35,261 nt of DNA from Pseudomonas sp. GM74 (GCF_000282455.1 NZ_AKJG01000086.1:1-35261); one strand, 5' to 3'; positions 24,393 through 33,457 are shown, numbered from the stretch's first letter. The notes: generated by a model from the sequence alone, not told the origin. A program made the numbers and translations.

Positions 24393-24433
24393 GTGGCGAG
24401 GGAGCTTGCTCCCGCTGGGCTGCGAAGCGGCCC
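24393..24433 (+). repeat. Single REP-like element of a second subtype
   Basis: GTGGCGAGGGAGCTTGCTCC followed by CGCTGGGCTGCGAAGCGGCCC is a recognisable Pseudomonas repeat subtype, distinct from the GTGGGAGCG type that fills this window. Confidence 0.65.
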
Positions 24434-24546
24434 TCATCCATTGCAACTCATTTCCTCAGACACACCGCCGTGCCCGGTTTTACGGCGGCAGAGCCGCCGA
24501 ACGCCTCAACGCCGTCCTCCAGTACCTCAACCATTTTTCAAGCACA

Positions 24547-24570
24547 AAAACCCGCATTTCTGCGGGTTTT
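24547..24570 (+). terminator. Rho-independent terminator-like hairpin
   Basis: AAAACCCGCA-TTTC-TGCGGGTTTT is a compact stem with a T-run, 168 bases before the acetyltransferase start. No gene ends just before it on the plus strand, so it may close a small unseen transcript. Confidence 0.65.
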
Positions 24571-24738
24571 CAATGGCCACCGTTCAGTTGGTTACAGCGG
24601 CCATCAGCAGACTGACGCACAGGAACTGTTTTTGAATACCGCCTAAAAAATTCATCTCCCCCGCCGATTCATTTAGACTCGACCGTTGGCTCATGGGGCC
24701 AGGCCAAGCCCTATAACGGATATCCAAGACAGCTTTTC

Positions 24739-25446
24739 ATGAAAAAAATAATCAGTTATTTGCGAAATAGTTACTGGAAAAGATGGATTCGCAAACACAA
24801 ATGCAAAGTGGCGGGCGGTGTTTTGTCGCTGCACAAAAGAACGACACTGACCATAGAAGAAGGCGTGACCCTTGGGAATGTGGTCATAGAGTCGAAAAAG
24901 CTGGAAATCGGTGCCCATACCTATATCCGCAGTGACTGCTTCCTTTCGGCGGTCTCCTCCATAGGCAGGTTTTGCTCAATAAGTAGCAGCTGTTTTATCG
25001 GCCAGCAAAAGAGCTCGCATCCGTTGGACTGGCTCAGCTCACATCCCTTTCAATATACCGACACGGCGCTGGTTTACGACCCGGAAGTTGCGGACATCAC
25101 GATCGGGCATGACGTCTGGATCGGCCATAGCGCGATGATCCTGGAAGGCGTGACCATAGGCACCGGCGCTGTCATCGCAACCCGCGCTCTGGTTGCCCAT
25201 GACGTGCCACCGTACGCCATTGTTGCCGGCACCCCGGCAAAAGTCGTCAAGTATCGGCACACACCCGAGTTGATCGAGGCGCTGATCGACAGCAAGTGGT
25301 GGGATGTCGATGTCGAGGTACTCAAGACATTACCGCTCAATGATCCGCAAGCTGCTTTGGCTCTGTTGGCCACCCAGCAGAAAGATAACCGCGCCGACTA
25401 CCAACAGATCGAGATAACCCGCAAAGGGTGCAGTGTTTCGTCATGA
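24739..25446 (+). CDS. Hexapeptide-repeat acetyltransferase (CatB/xenobiotic acyltransferase type)
   Basis: The 235-residue protein has left-handed beta-helix hexapeptide repeats (for example IGAHTYIRSDCFLSAVSSIG and VWIGHSAMILEGVTIGTGAV). The signature PPYAIVAGTPAKVVKYR lies near residues 155-171, and SSHPLDWLSSHPF near 92-104 matches the CatB-related branch. Such enzymes transfer acetyl groups from acetyl-CoA, often onto sugars of surface polysaccharides or onto drugs; the substrate cannot be told. The first 40 codons are lysine-rich and AT-rich compared with neighbours. It stands alone and is followed by a terminator. Confidence 0.88.
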   Translation: MKKIISYLRNSYWKRWIRKHKCKVAGGVLSLHKRTTLTIEEGVTLGNVVIESKKLEIGAHTYIRSDCFLSAVSSIGRFCSISSSCFIGQQKSSHPLDWLSSHPFQYTDTALVYDPEVADITIGHDVWIGHSAMILEGVTIGTGAVIATRALVAHDVPPYAIVAGTPAKVVKYRHTPELIEALIDSKWWDVDVEVLKTLPLNDPQAALALLATQQKDNRADYQQIEITRKGCSVSS

Positions 25447-25508
25447 GCTGCGGGAATGACCCACGCTGCACTTCAAGATCCCTGGCAGTTACCAGATTCG
25501 AATAATAA

Positions 25509-25533
25509 AAAACCCGCATCAGATGCGGGTTTT
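25509..25533. terminator. Bidirectional rho-independent terminator
   Basis: AAACCCGCAT-CAG-ATGCGGGTTT with flanking A- and T-runs lies between the convergent acetyltransferase and PuuR-like genes. Confidence 0.9.
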
Positions 25534-25573
25534 GACGGCTGGTTCCTGATGAACCCTGCTCGCAAAGCGGTTA

Positions 25574-26122
25574 TCAGAAGTTCGCCGGTGTGTTGGCGCT
25601 GATGATTTCCGCCTCATCCGCCCCGATATTGCGAAACCGGTGCGGCAAGGTCGTCGGGAAGTAATAGCCATCCCCGGCATTGAGCACGCTCACCTGGCCA
25701 TCCACGGTCAACTCCACGGTACCCCGGGTCACCAACCCACACTCCTCGCCTTCGGAATGCACGATCGGCTCTTCGCCCGAGCTTGCGCCCGGTGCGTATT
25801 GCTCGCGCAGCAAGCGCATCTGCCGGCTTGGCACGGACGCGCCGATCAGCAGCAGGCGCAGGCCATGGCGGCCGAGATCGGGCTGTTCGTTGGCGCGAAA
25901 GACGTACTGGTGTTCGCGCGGTGGCTGATCGAAGGTGAAGAAGTCGGCCAGGGACATGGGGATGCCCTCCAGCAATTTCTTCAGGGAGCTGACGGAAGGA
26001 CTGACCCGATTCTGTTCGATCAGGGAGATGGTTGCATTGGTGACGCCGCTACGCCGGGCCAGCTCGCGCTGGGACAGTTTGTAGCTTTCGCGTACTAATT
26101 TGAGTCGTGAGCCCGTGTCCAT
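25574..26122 (-). CDS. puuR: PuuR-like helix-turn-helix/cupin regulator of putrescine catabolism
   Basis: The 182-residue protein has an XRE-type helix-turn-helix (SRLKLVRESYKLSQRELARR SGVTNATISLIEQN, about residues 4-38) and a C-terminal cupin (about 110-178, HSEGEECGLVTRGTVELTVD and YYFPTTLPHRFRNIG). This is the size and layout of PuuR, which represses the gamma-glutamyl-putrescine pathway. It lies downstream of puuA, puuC and puuB on the same strand, which supports the role. The symbol is a homology-based assignment. Confidence 0.88.
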   Translation of the reverse strand: MDTGSRLKLVRESYKLSQRELARRSGVTNATISLIEQNRVSPSVSSLKKLLEGIPMSLADFFTFDQPPREHQYVFRANEQPDLGRHGLRLLLIGASVPSRQMRLLREQYAPGASSGEEPIVHSEGEECGLVTRGTVELTVDGQVSVLNAGDGYYFPTTLPHRFRNIGADEAEIISANTPANF

Positions 26123-26307
26123 GACAGCCTTATGTGCGTGCTACTTAAGGGTAATGGGGGTGGAGTGCAGGCGCGGATCACGCCGTTTTCCTGTCCCGGA
26201 AACGTGAAAGGCGGCTATTAAATCACGTTTGTTGGTAATGCTCAGCAGGTTCGATAAACGGCTGGAAAAAACGACCTGCGAATTGTCACTTTCACTCAAC
26301 TGAAGAA

Positions 26308-26400
26308 CCTGTGGGAGCGGGCTTGCCCGCGATGGCGGTGTGTCAGGCAACATAAAAGGTGACTGAAGGGCCTCATCGCGGGCAAGCCCGCTCCCACAGG
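26308..26400. repeat. Inverted REP pair between puuB and the puuR-like gene
   Basis: CCTGTGGGAGCGGGCTTGCC and the inverted GGCAAGCCCGCTCCCACAGG bound a near-perfect pair. Confidence 0.92.
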
Positions 26401-26481
26401 GAACTGCAGTGTTCATGGCCTTTTTGGCCGTCGTAAAAATCCGGCGGCATCCTTTTGGAGACGCCGCCGGCGAGGTAAAGC

Positions 26482-27765
26482 CTAGATGCCGAAACGGTCA
26501 CGCAGCGAGTAGTACACGGCGCCGAGGGCGGTCAACGGCGCCGAGAAGGTGCGCCCACCGATCATCGGCATGTGCGGCAGCGAGGCAAACGCGTCGAAGC
26601 GCTCGGCGTCGCCACGGATCATTTCCGAGATCAGTTTGCCGGCCAGGTGCGAGCAGGTGACGCCGTGGCCGCTGTAGCCCTGCATGTAGTAGGCGTTTTT
26701 CTCGATACGGCCGAATTGCGGCATGCGCGACATGGTCAGCAGGAAGTTGCCGGTCCAGCGGTAGTCGATCTTCACGTCCTTCAATTGCGGGAAGGTCTTG
26801 AGGATCTTCGGGCGGATCAGTTGTTCGATGTCGTCCGGTTCGCGCGCACCGTAGACCACGCCGCCGCCGTACAGCAGGCGGTTGTCGGCGGTCAGGCGGT
26901 AGTAGTCGAGCAGGTAGTTGCAGTCTTCGACGCAGTAGTTGTTCTTGATCAGGCTACGGGCCTGCTTTTCCGACAACGGCTCGGTGACGACGATCTGCGA
27001 ACCGCACGGCATGCTCTTGCTGGTCACGCGGTTGTCCAGGCCCTGCGGCAGGTACGCGTTACCGGCGATCAGCAGGTACTTGGCCTTCACCACGCCTTTT
27101 GCGGTGCGCACAGTGATCGGTTCGCCGTAGGTGATTTCCACCGCCGCCGATTGCTCGTAGATCTTGCCGCCCAGGCCGATGATCGCCGAAGCCTCACCGA
27201 GTGCCAGGTTCAGCGGGTGAATGTGACCGCCCTGCATGTCCAGCAGGCCACCGACGTAGGCCTCGGAACCGACTTCACGCTTGATATCGGCCGCGTCGAG
27301 CATTTTCAGGTTCTTGTTGCCGTAGCGTTCCCAGCTCTTCTTCTGCTCGGCCAGGCCCTTGAGTTGCTTCTTGTTCATCGCCGCGAAGATGCCGCCGGGG
27401 CGGTAGTCGCACTGGATGTCGTAGTGCTGTATGCGCTGACGGATGATGTCGGCGCCTTCGAAAATCATGCTGCCGAGGATTTCGGCAGTCTTGTCGCCGT
27501 AGCGCTCTTCGATGACATCGACGTCGCGGCTGTAGGAGTTGACCAGTTGGCCGCCGTTGCGACCGCTGGCGCCGAAGCCGACCTTGGCCGCTTCGAGCAC
27601 GGTCACGCTGTAGCCCGCTTCAGCGAGGAACAGGGCCGAGGACAGGCCGGTGTAGCCGGCGCCGATCACGCAGACGTCGCAGTCCACAGCCCCTTCCAGC
27701 ACCGGAAAATCGCCGGTGAAGTTGCGGGTGGCGGCGTAGTAGCTATTCACATGTGTCTGTTTCAT
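26482..27765 (-). CDS. puuB: Gamma-glutamylputrescine oxidase-type FAD oxidoreductase
   Basis: The 427-residue flavoprotein would oxidise gamma-glutamylputrescine to gamma-glutamyl-gamma-aminobutyraldehyde, releasing ammonia and H2O2. FAD motifs are GAGYTG (35-40) and GFGASGRNGGQ near 63-73, with YRLTADNRLLYGGGVVYG and YYMQGYSGHGVTCSHLAGK further on. It follows the aldehyde dehydrogenase gene by 53 bases that contain a small hairpin (CGCCGAC...GTCGGCG). Its position in a full puu set favours the PuuB role over other amine oxidases of this family. A paralogue lies at 13407-14690. Confidence 0.9.
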   Translation of the reverse strand: MKQTHVNSYYAATRNFTGDFPVLEGAVDCDVCVIGAGYTGLSSALFLAEAGYSVTVLEAAKVGFGASGRNGGQLVNSYSRDVDVIEERYGDKTAEILGSMIFEGADIIRQRIQHYDIQCDYRPGGIFAAMNKKQLKGLAEQKKSWERYGNKNLKMLDAADIKREVGSEAYVGGLLDMQGGHIHPLNLALGEASAIIGLGGKIYEQSAAVEITYGEPITVRTAKGVVKAKYLLIAGNAYLPQGLDNRVTSKSMPCGSQIVVTEPLSEKQARSLIKNNYCVEDCNYLLDYYRLTADNRLLYGGGVVYGAREPDDIEQLIRPKILKTFPQLKDVKIDYRWTGNFLLTMSRMPQFGRIEKNAYYMQGYSGHGVTCSHLAGKLISEMIRGDAERFDAFASLPHMPMIGGRTFSAPLTALGAVYYSLRDRFGI

Positions 27766-27818
27766 ACGTTTCTCCGAGGGTCGCCGACAGCGTGTCGGCG
27801 GCCGTCGCTTTAAAGGTG

Positions 27819-29309
27819 TTAGAGCTTGATCCAGGTCGCCTTGAGTTCGGTGTACTTGTCGAACGCGTGCAGCGATTTGTCCCGACCGTTACCCGACTGC
27901 TTGAACCCGCCGAACGGCGCGGTCATGTCGCCGCCGTCGTACTGGTTGACCCAGACGCTGCCGGCACGCAGGCCACGGGCGAAGGTGTGGGCCTTGCTCA
28001 GATTGCTGGTCCACACGCCGGCGGCCAGGCCGAAGATGCTGTCGTTGGCAATCGCCAGGGCTTCATCGAAGGTGTCGAAGGTGATGACCGACAGCACCGG
28101 GCCGAAGATTTCTTCCCGGGCGATGGTCATGGCGTTGGTCACGCCGTCGAAAATCGTCGGTTCCACGTACTGGCCACCGGTGTCTTCGAGGGTGCGGCTG
28201 CCGCCCGCGATCAGTTGGGCACCCTGCTCTTTGCCGATGCCGATGTAGCGCAGCACGTTGTCCAGTTGACGCTGGTCGACGACCGCACCGACGGTGGTTG
28301 CAGGATCGAGGGCGTGGCCTGGTTTCCAGGCTTGCAGGGCTTCCACCAGCAGCGGGATGAACTGCTCGCGGATCGAACGCTCCACCAGCAGACGCGAACC
28401 GGCGGTGCAGACTTCGCCCTGGTTGAAGGCGATGCCGCTGGCCGCCGCCTGTGCTGCCGCGCGCAGATCCGGCGCGTCGGCGAACACCACGTTCGGGCTC
28501 TTGCCACCGGCTTCGGCCCAGACGCGTTTCATGTTGCTCTGACCGGCGTAGATCATCAGTTGCTTGGCAATCGCCGTGGAGCCGGTGAAAGCCAGCACGT
28601 CGACGTCCATGTGCAACGCCAGCGCCTTGCCCACGGTGTGGCCGTAGCCCGGCAGGACGTTGAACACGCCTTTGGGAATACCGGCATCCAGCGCCAGTTG
28701 CGCGATGCGGATCGCCGTCAGCGGGGATTTTTCCGAAGGCTTGAGGATGAACGAGTTGCCCATCGCCAGGGCCGGGGCGAATTTCCAGCTGGCCATGATC
28801 AGCGGGAAGTTCCACGGCACGATGGCCGCGACCACGCCGACCGCTTCGCGGGTCACTAGACCAAGCTGGTCCTGGGGCGTGGCGGCGACTTCGTCGTAGA
28901 TCTTGTCGATGGCTTCGGCGGTCCAGCGGATCGCGTTGGCGGTCGCCGGAATGTCGATGCTCATGGAGTCGCTGATCGGCTTGCCCATATCGAGGGTTTC
29001 GAGCAGGGCCAGCTCTTGCTGGTTGGCCAGGATCAGGTCGGCGAAACGGATCAGGATGCGCTTGCGCTCGGCCGGGGCCAGGTTGGCCCACACGCCGGAT
29101 TCGAAGGTGCGGCGCGCGACGGCGACCGCTGCATTGGCGTCGGCTTCGTCGGTGCTGGCGACGTTCGCCAGGAAACGACCGTCCACAGGGCTGATGCATT
29201 CGAACGTCGCGCCGCTGGCGGCTGCGCAGTATTGGCCGTCAATGAATGCGCGACCTTCGATGGAGAGGGACTGGAAGCGTTGCTCCCAGTCGCTGCGAGA
29301 AATTGTCAT
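27819..29309 (-). CDS. puuC: Gamma-glutamyl-gamma-aminobutyraldehyde dehydrogenase
   Basis: The 496-residue NAD(P)-dependent aldehyde dehydrogenase converts the product of PuuB to gamma-glutamyl-GABA. The catalytic residues are N167 (VPWNF), E266 (WAEAGGK) and C301 (NQGEVCTAG); the cofactor site FTGSTAIAKQL lies near 241-251. I chose the ATG at 29309 (MTISRSDWEQ) because it gives the usual PuuC length; the frame is open 19 codons further upstream but without a better ribosome site. It lies between puuA and puuB on the same strand. Confidence 0.9.
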   Translation of the reverse strand: MTISRSDWEQRFQSLSIEGRAFIDGQYCAAASGATFECISPVDGRFLANVASTDEADANAAVAVARRTFESGVWANLAPAERKRILIRFADLILANQQELALLETLDMGKPISDSMSIDIPATANAIRWTAEAIDKIYDEVAATPQDQLGLVTREAVGVVAAIVPWNFPLIMASWKFAPALAMGNSFILKPSEKSPLTAIRIAQLALDAGIPKGVFNVLPGYGHTVGKALALHMDVDVLAFTGSTAIAKQLMIYAGQSNMKRVWAEAGGKSPNVVFADAPDLRAAAQAAASGIAFNQGEVCTAGSRLLVERSIREQFIPLLVEALQAWKPGHALDPATTVGAVVDQRQLDNVLRYIGIGKEQGAQLIAGGSRTLEDTGGQYVEPTIFDGVTNAMTIAREEIFGPVLSVITFDTFDEALAIANDSIFGLAAGVWTSNLSKAHTFARGLRAGSVWVNQYDGGDMTAPFGGFKQSGNGRDKSLHAFDKYTELKATWIKL

Positions 29310-29383
29310 GGTTGTGACTCGACGCAGGGGAATAGGTGATCGTCGGGCTGAATGCCAGCCAATCAAGGCATTTGAAATGCAAT

Positions 29384-29479
29384 CCCTGTGGGAGCGGGCT
29401 TGCCCGCGATGAGGCCGTCACAATCAACATTGATGGCGACTGATCCACCGCTATCGCGGGCAAGCCCGCTCCCACAGGG
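29384..29479. repeat. Inverted REP pair between puuA and puuC
   Basis: CCCTGTGGGAGCGGGCTTGC and its inverted copy ending CCCGCTCCCACAGGG lie downstream of puuA, where such pairs can modulate read-through and transcript stability. Confidence 0.92.
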
Positions 29480-29480
29480 T

Positions 29481-29516
29481 TTGGCGGCGTACACAGTTTT
29501 TTGTGTACGCCGCCAA
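29481..29516 (-). terminator. Strong hairpin just after puuA
   Basis: TTGGCGGCGTACACA pairs with TGTGTACGCCGCCAA around a T-rich loop, 5 bases past the puuA stop. It should end or attenuate transcription into puuC. Confidence 0.75.
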
Positions 29517-29521
29517 CACCA

Positions 29522-30898
29522 TCAAACGGTGTGCAAGTACCAGTTGTACTCAAGGTCCGAGATGGAGTTCTCGAACTCGGCCAGCTCGCTTTCCTTGCAC
29601 GCCACGAACACGTCGATGTACATCGGGTCGATGTAGCGCGCCATGACTTCGCTGTCGTCCAGCTCACGCAGGGCGTCGCGCAGGTTGTTCGGCAGGCTCT
29701 GCTCGTTCTGCTCGTAGCTGTTGCCTTCCACCGGGGCGCCCGGTTCGATCTGGTTGGTCAGGCCGTGGTGAATACCGGCCAACACCGATGCCATCAGCAG
29801 GTATGGGTTGGCGTCGGCACCGGCTACACGATGCTCGATGCGCACGGCGTCCTTTGATCCGGTCGGTACACGCACGGCGACGGTGCGGTTGTCGATGCCC
29901 CAGCTCGGCGAGTTCGGCACGTAGAACTGCGCGCCGAAGCGACGGTAGGAGTTGACGTTCGGGCAAAGGAACGCCATCTGCGCCGGCAGGGTCTCGAGCA
30001 CACCGCCGATCGCGTGTCGCAGCGCGGCGTTCTGCTCGGGATCCTCGCTGGCAAAGATGTTGTTGCCTTCTTTGTCGAGAATCGAAATGTGCACGTGCAG
30101 ACCGTTACCCGCCTGGCCCGGATACGGCTTGGCCATGAAGGTGGTGTCCATTTCGTGGTCGTAGGCGATGTTCTTCACCAGACGCTTGAGCAGGACGGCG
30201 TAGTCGCACGCCTTGATCGGGTCAGCCACGTGATGCAGGTTGACTTCGAATTGCGCCGGGGCGCTTTCCTTGACGATGGCGTCAGCCGGGATGCCCTGCT
30301 CTTTCGCGCCTTCGAGGATGTCTTGCAAGCAGTCGACGTATTCGTCGAGGTCATCGATCAGGTACACCTGGGTCGACATCGGACGCTTGCCGGATACCGG
30401 CGAACGTGGCGATTGCGGACGACCGTTCACGTTGTCCTGGTCGATCAGGTAGAACTCCAGCTCGAACGCAGCGCAGATGGTCAGGCCCATGTCGTCGAAC
30501 TTGCGCACGATATTGGCCAGCACTTCACGCGGGTCGGCGAAGAAGGGTTCGCCTTCGATTTCGTGCATGGTCATCAGCAGTTGCGCGGTCGGGCGCTTCT
30601 GCCAAGGCTCGATGCTGAGGGTGCCGGGGATCGGGTAGCAGATCCGGTCGGCATCGCCGATGTCCAGACCCAGGCCGGTGCTTTCCACCGTGGAACCATT
30701 GATGTCCAGAGCAAACAGAGACGCCGGCAGGTTGATGCCTTTCTCGTAAACCTTATGAAGACTGGTGCGCTCGATGCGCTTGCCGCGCACCACACCGTTC
30801 ATATCCGCAATCAGAAGGTCGACGTACAAAACCTCAGGATGTTTCTTAAGGAATGCGTTTGCTTCGTTGAGTTGAACGGCACGCAGAGGGACCGACAT
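29522..30898 (-). CDS. puuA: Glutamate-putrescine ligase (glutamine-synthetase family)
   Basis: The 458-residue enzyme belongs to the glutamine-synthetase fold and would join glutamate to putrescine with ATP, opening the pathway. Motifs are the ATP/metal-site FELEFYL near residues 137-143, GNGLHVHISILDKEGNNIF near 250-268, and RIEHRVAGADANPYL near 343-357. The length is near 450-460, as in PuuA/SpuB/SpuI rather than GlnA. I chose the ATG at 30898 because AGGTG lies 7 or 8 bases upstream; the frame is open for 12 codons more. It is divergent from puuD. Pseudomonads hold several such paralogues, so the substrate could be another polyamine. Confidence 0.9.
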   Translation of the reverse strand: MSVPLRAVQLNEANAFLKKHPEVLYVDLLIADMNGVVRGKRIERTSLHKVYEKGINLPASLFALDINGSTVESTGLGLDIGDADRICYPIPGTLSIEPWQKRPTAQLLMTMHEIEGEPFFADPREVLANIVRKFDDMGLTICAAFELEFYLIDQDNVNGRPQSPRSPVSGKRPMSTQVYLIDDLDEYVDCLQDILEGAKEQGIPADAIVKESAPAQFEVNLHHVADPIKACDYAVLLKRLVKNIAYDHEMDTTFMAKPYPGQAGNGLHVHISILDKEGNNIFASEDPEQNAALRHAIGGVLETLPAQMAFLCPNVNSYRRFGAQFYVPNSPSWGIDNRTVAVRVPTGSKDAVRIEHRVAGADANPYLLMASVLAGIHHGLTNQIEPGAPVEGNSYEQNEQSLPNNLRDALRELDDSEVMARYIDPMYIDVFVACKESELAEFENSISDLEYNWYLHTV

Positions 30899-31108
30899 GA
30901 TGCACCTATTTTTACTGTTAATTATTATGTTCACCGCCCTTTCACGAGCCCAGTCAATCCGAAAGGCAAAGTGAAGTCAATAGCGAACACCTGGCCTTTC
31001 AACGTTTATTTTCGGGCCTCTCAGGGGGACGAGAGTGCCAGATACGCCCTCAAACACGCGTAAACCCTGAAGATCGGACGTGCGGCGTTTAGAATTTTTT
31101 ACATGAGA

Positions 31109-31127
31109 GTTGTTAATTAAAATCAAC
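31109..31127. promoter_or_regulatory. Possible operator in the puuA/puuD divergent region
   Basis: GTTG-TTAATTAAAAT-CAAC is a 19-base inverted repeat in an AT-rich stretch about 54 bases before puuD. It could be an operator for the PuuR-like repressor, but no second copy was found in the window. Confidence 0.25.
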
Positions 31128-31180
31128 AAGGCTAAGCTCCAGAAAAGCTCGTTCAAGTGTGAAACTTCGAGGTGATAAAA

Positions 31181-31942
31181 ATGGCATTCAAGCCATTGAT
31201 CGGCGTTACTGCGTGCGTCAAACAGATTGGCCTGCACCCCTACCACATCAGCGGTGACAAGTACTTGCGTGCTGTCAGCGTTGCGGCGCTGGGCCTGCCT
31301 GTCGTTATTCCTTCCTTAGGCGACCTGACCGAAATCGATGACCTGCTGCCGCAGCTCGACGGTCTGTTGCTGACCGGCTCGCCTTCGAACGTGGAACCCT
31401 TCCACTATCAAGGCCCCGACAGCGCCCCCGGCACGGATCATGATCCGGCGCGGGATGCCACCACCCTTCCCCTGATCCGCGCCGCTATTGCAGCGGGCGT
31501 TCCGGTGCTCGGCATCTGCCGTGGCTTCCAGGAAATGAACGTGGCGTTCGGTGGCAGCCTGCATCAGAAGGTCCATGAACTGCCTGGCTTGCTCGACCAT
31601 CGTGAGGCCGACCATCCGGACCTGGCCGTGCAATACGCTCCCGCTCACGGGGTGAATGTGCAGCCTGGGGGTGTGTTCGAAGCGCTGGACCTGCCAGCGG
31701 TGTTCCAGGTCAACTCGATACACAGCCAGGGCATCGACCGTCTCGCGCCCGGCCTGCGCGCCGAAGCCGTCGCGCCCGATGGCCTGATCGAGGCGATCTC
31801 CGTCGAGCACAGCCAGGCGTTTGCCCTCGGCGTGCAATGGCACCCCGAATGGCAGGTGCTGAACAACCCTCCTTATCTGAGTATTTTCCAGGCGTTCGGC
31901 GAAGCCTGCCGGCAACGGGCGGCACTGCGTCACTCGAACTGA
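31181..31942 (+). CDS. puuD: Gamma-glutamyl-GABA hydrolase (class I amidotransferase fold)
   Basis: The 253-residue protein has the class I glutamine-amidotransferase triad: C113 in LGICRGFQ, and H221 and E223 in VQWHPEW. It would release GABA and glutamate from gamma-glutamyl-GABA, the last step of the pathway (SpuA is the P. aeruginosa counterpart). AGGTG lies 7 bases before the ATG at 31181, so I prefer it to the in-frame GTG at 31172. It is transcribed away from puuA; a hairpin follows. Confidence 0.93.
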   Translation: MAFKPLIGVTACVKQIGLHPYHISGDKYLRAVSVAALGLPVVIPSLGDLTEIDDLLPQLDGLLLTGSPSNVEPFHYQGPDSAPGTDHDPARDATTLPLIRAAIAAGVPVLGICRGFQEMNVAFGGSLHQKVHELPGLLDHREADHPDLAVQYAPAHGVNVQPGGVFEALDLPAVFQVNSIHSQGIDRLAPGLRAEAVAPDGLIEAISVEHSQAFALGVQWHPEWQVLNNPPYLSIFQAFGEACRQRAALRHSN

Positions 31943-31978
31943 CGAACTGATACCCACATTCAACGATTGACTGCCCAA

Positions 31979-32015
31979 CGCGAGCGGGCAGGCGCTTTTG
32001 CGTGCCCCGCTCGCG
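31979..32015 (+). terminator. Terminator-like hairpin after puuD
   Basis: CGCGAGCGGG...GGCGC-TTTT-GCGTGCC and CCGCTCGCG form a long imperfect stem followed by AAAA. It lies 37 bases past the stop. Confidence 0.65.
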
Positions 32016-32120
32016 AAAACAACACACTGCAATAACAACAAGTACGACCAGGCAGCCAGGATGGCGGCGCCGAATAAACCCGAGCGGTATGGGTGATGCC
32101 AGCAAGGCAAACGCAATTCT

Positions 32121-32213
32121 CTGTGGGAGCTGGCTTGCCAGCGATGGCGGTTGATCAGTCAACGATGATGTCGACTGTCAGGGCCTCATCGCTGGCAAGC
32201 CAGCTCCCACAGG
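32121..32213. repeat. Inverted REP pair of a variant subtype
   Basis: CTGTGGGAGCTGGCTTGCCA and its inverted copy lie between puuD and spuF. The core is GCTGGCTTGCCAGC rather than the GCGGGCTTGCCCGC seen elsewhere here, so both halves share a compensated change. Confidence 0.9.
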
Positions 32214-32314
32214 GACCGCGCATGAGTTAGCCGGCATCACCCACCTCGGGTTTGCAATCCACTATTAAGCCGGGCCGTGTTGGCCGGGCGACTGAAACCT
32301 GTTGGGAGTTTCAC

Positions 32315-33457
32315 ATGGCAAACGCCTCCAGCATCTACAGGAAGGCTCTTGAGGGTCACCAGGCACCGAAAAAGGTGTTGGTGAAAATCGATCGTGTCAC
32401 CAAGAAGTTCGACGAAACCACCGCTGTGGACGATGTGTCCCTGGAAATCCACCAGGGTGAAATCTTCGCCCTGCTCGGTGGTTCCGGTTCCGGCAAATCG
32501 ACCCTGCTGCGCATGCTCGCCGGTTTCGAGCGCCCGACTGAAGGCCGGATTCTGCTCGACGGCGTCGACATCACCGACATGCCGCCGTACGAACGACCGA
32601 TCAACATGATGTTCCAGTCCTACGCGCTGTTCCCGCACATGACGGTGGCGCAGAACATCGCCTTCGGCCTCAAGCAGGACCGTTTGCCAGCCGCCGAAAT
32701 CGACGCCCGGGTGCAGGAGATGCTGCGCCTGGTGCACATGACCCAATACGCCAGGCGCAAGCCGCACCAACTGTCCGGCGGCCAGCGTCAGCGCGTGGCC
32801 CTGGCCCGTTCCCTGGCCAAGCGTCCGAAGTTGCTGTTGCTCGACGAACCGATGGGCGCCCTGGATAAAAAGCTGCGTTCGCAGATGCAACTGGAGCTGG
32901 TGGAGATCATCGAGCGCGTGGGCGTGACCTGCGTGATGGTGACCCACGACCAGGAAGAGGCCATGACCATGGCCCAGCGCATCGCGATCATGCACCTGGG
33001 CTGGATCGCCCAGATCGGCAGCCCGGTGGACATCTATGAAGCACCGGTCAGCCGCATGGTCTGCGAATTCATCGGCAACGTGAACGCCTTCGACGGCACC
33101 GTGGTCGAGGACCTGGAAGGTCACGCGATCATCCACAGCCCGGATCTTGCGCAGAAGATCTACGTCGGTCACGGCGTCAGCACGTCGGTGCAGGACAAGT
33201 CGATCACCTACGCGATCCGCCCGGAAAAACTGCTGGTCAGCACCGTCAAGCCGGACAACCGCTACAACTGGTCCGCCGGCAAGGTGCATGACATCGCCTA
33301 CCTCGGCGGCCACTCGGTGTTCTACGTCGAGCTGCCTGGGGGCAAGATCGTCCAGTCGTTCATGGCCAACGCCGAACGCCGTGGTGCGCGTCCGACCTGG
33401 GACGACCAGGTCTACGTGTGGTGGGAAGACGACAGCGGCGTGGTACTGCGCGCATGA
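32315..33457 (+). CDS. spuF: Polyamine ABC transporter ATPase (SpuF/PotG type)
   Basis: The 380-residue ATPase powers uptake of putrescine or spermidine. It has Walker A GGSGSGKS (55-62), Q101, LSGGQ (153-157), Walker B LLLLDEP (173-179) and the VTHDQEEA switch region, then a C-terminal TOBE domain (from about 280). I chose the ATG at 32315 (MANASSIYRK) behind GGGAG; upstream codons do not resemble the family. Its stop overlaps the start of spuG. Confidence 0.92.
   Translation: MANASSIYRKALEGHQAPKKVLVKIDRVTKKFDETTAVDDVSLEIHQGEIFALLGGSGSGKSTLLRMLAGFERPTEGRILLDGVDITDMPPYERPINMMFQSYALFPHMTVAQNIAFGLKQDRLPAAEIDARVQEMLRLVHMTQYARRKPHQLSGGQRQRVALARSLAKRPKLLLLDEPMGALDKKLRSQMQLELVEIIERVGVTCVMVTHDQEEAMTMAQRIAIMHLGWIAQIGSPVDIYEAPVSRMVCEFIGNVNAFDGTVVEDLEGHAIIHSPDLAQKIYVGHGVSTSVQDKSITYAIRPEKLLVSTVKPDNRYNWSAGKVHDIAYLGGHSVFYVELPGGKIVQSFMANAERRGARPTWDDQVYVWWEDDSGVVLRA

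Larger units (their letters stand above)
24204..24738. other. Intergenic region with a single REP-like element, no gene seen
   Basis: These 535 bases separate the CigR-like gene (minus) from the acetyltransferase gene (plus). The open frames have no family resemblance. A REP-like unit (24393-24433) and a terminator-like hairpin (24547-24570) are the only structures. The last 100 bases become AT-rich toward the acetyltransferase gene. Confidence 0.55.

Noticed and set aside
24260..24646. Plus-strand frames of 80 to 128 codons upstream of the acetyltransferase
   Set aside because: They overlap a REP-like unit and a terminator hairpin in several frames and have no recognisable protein features.
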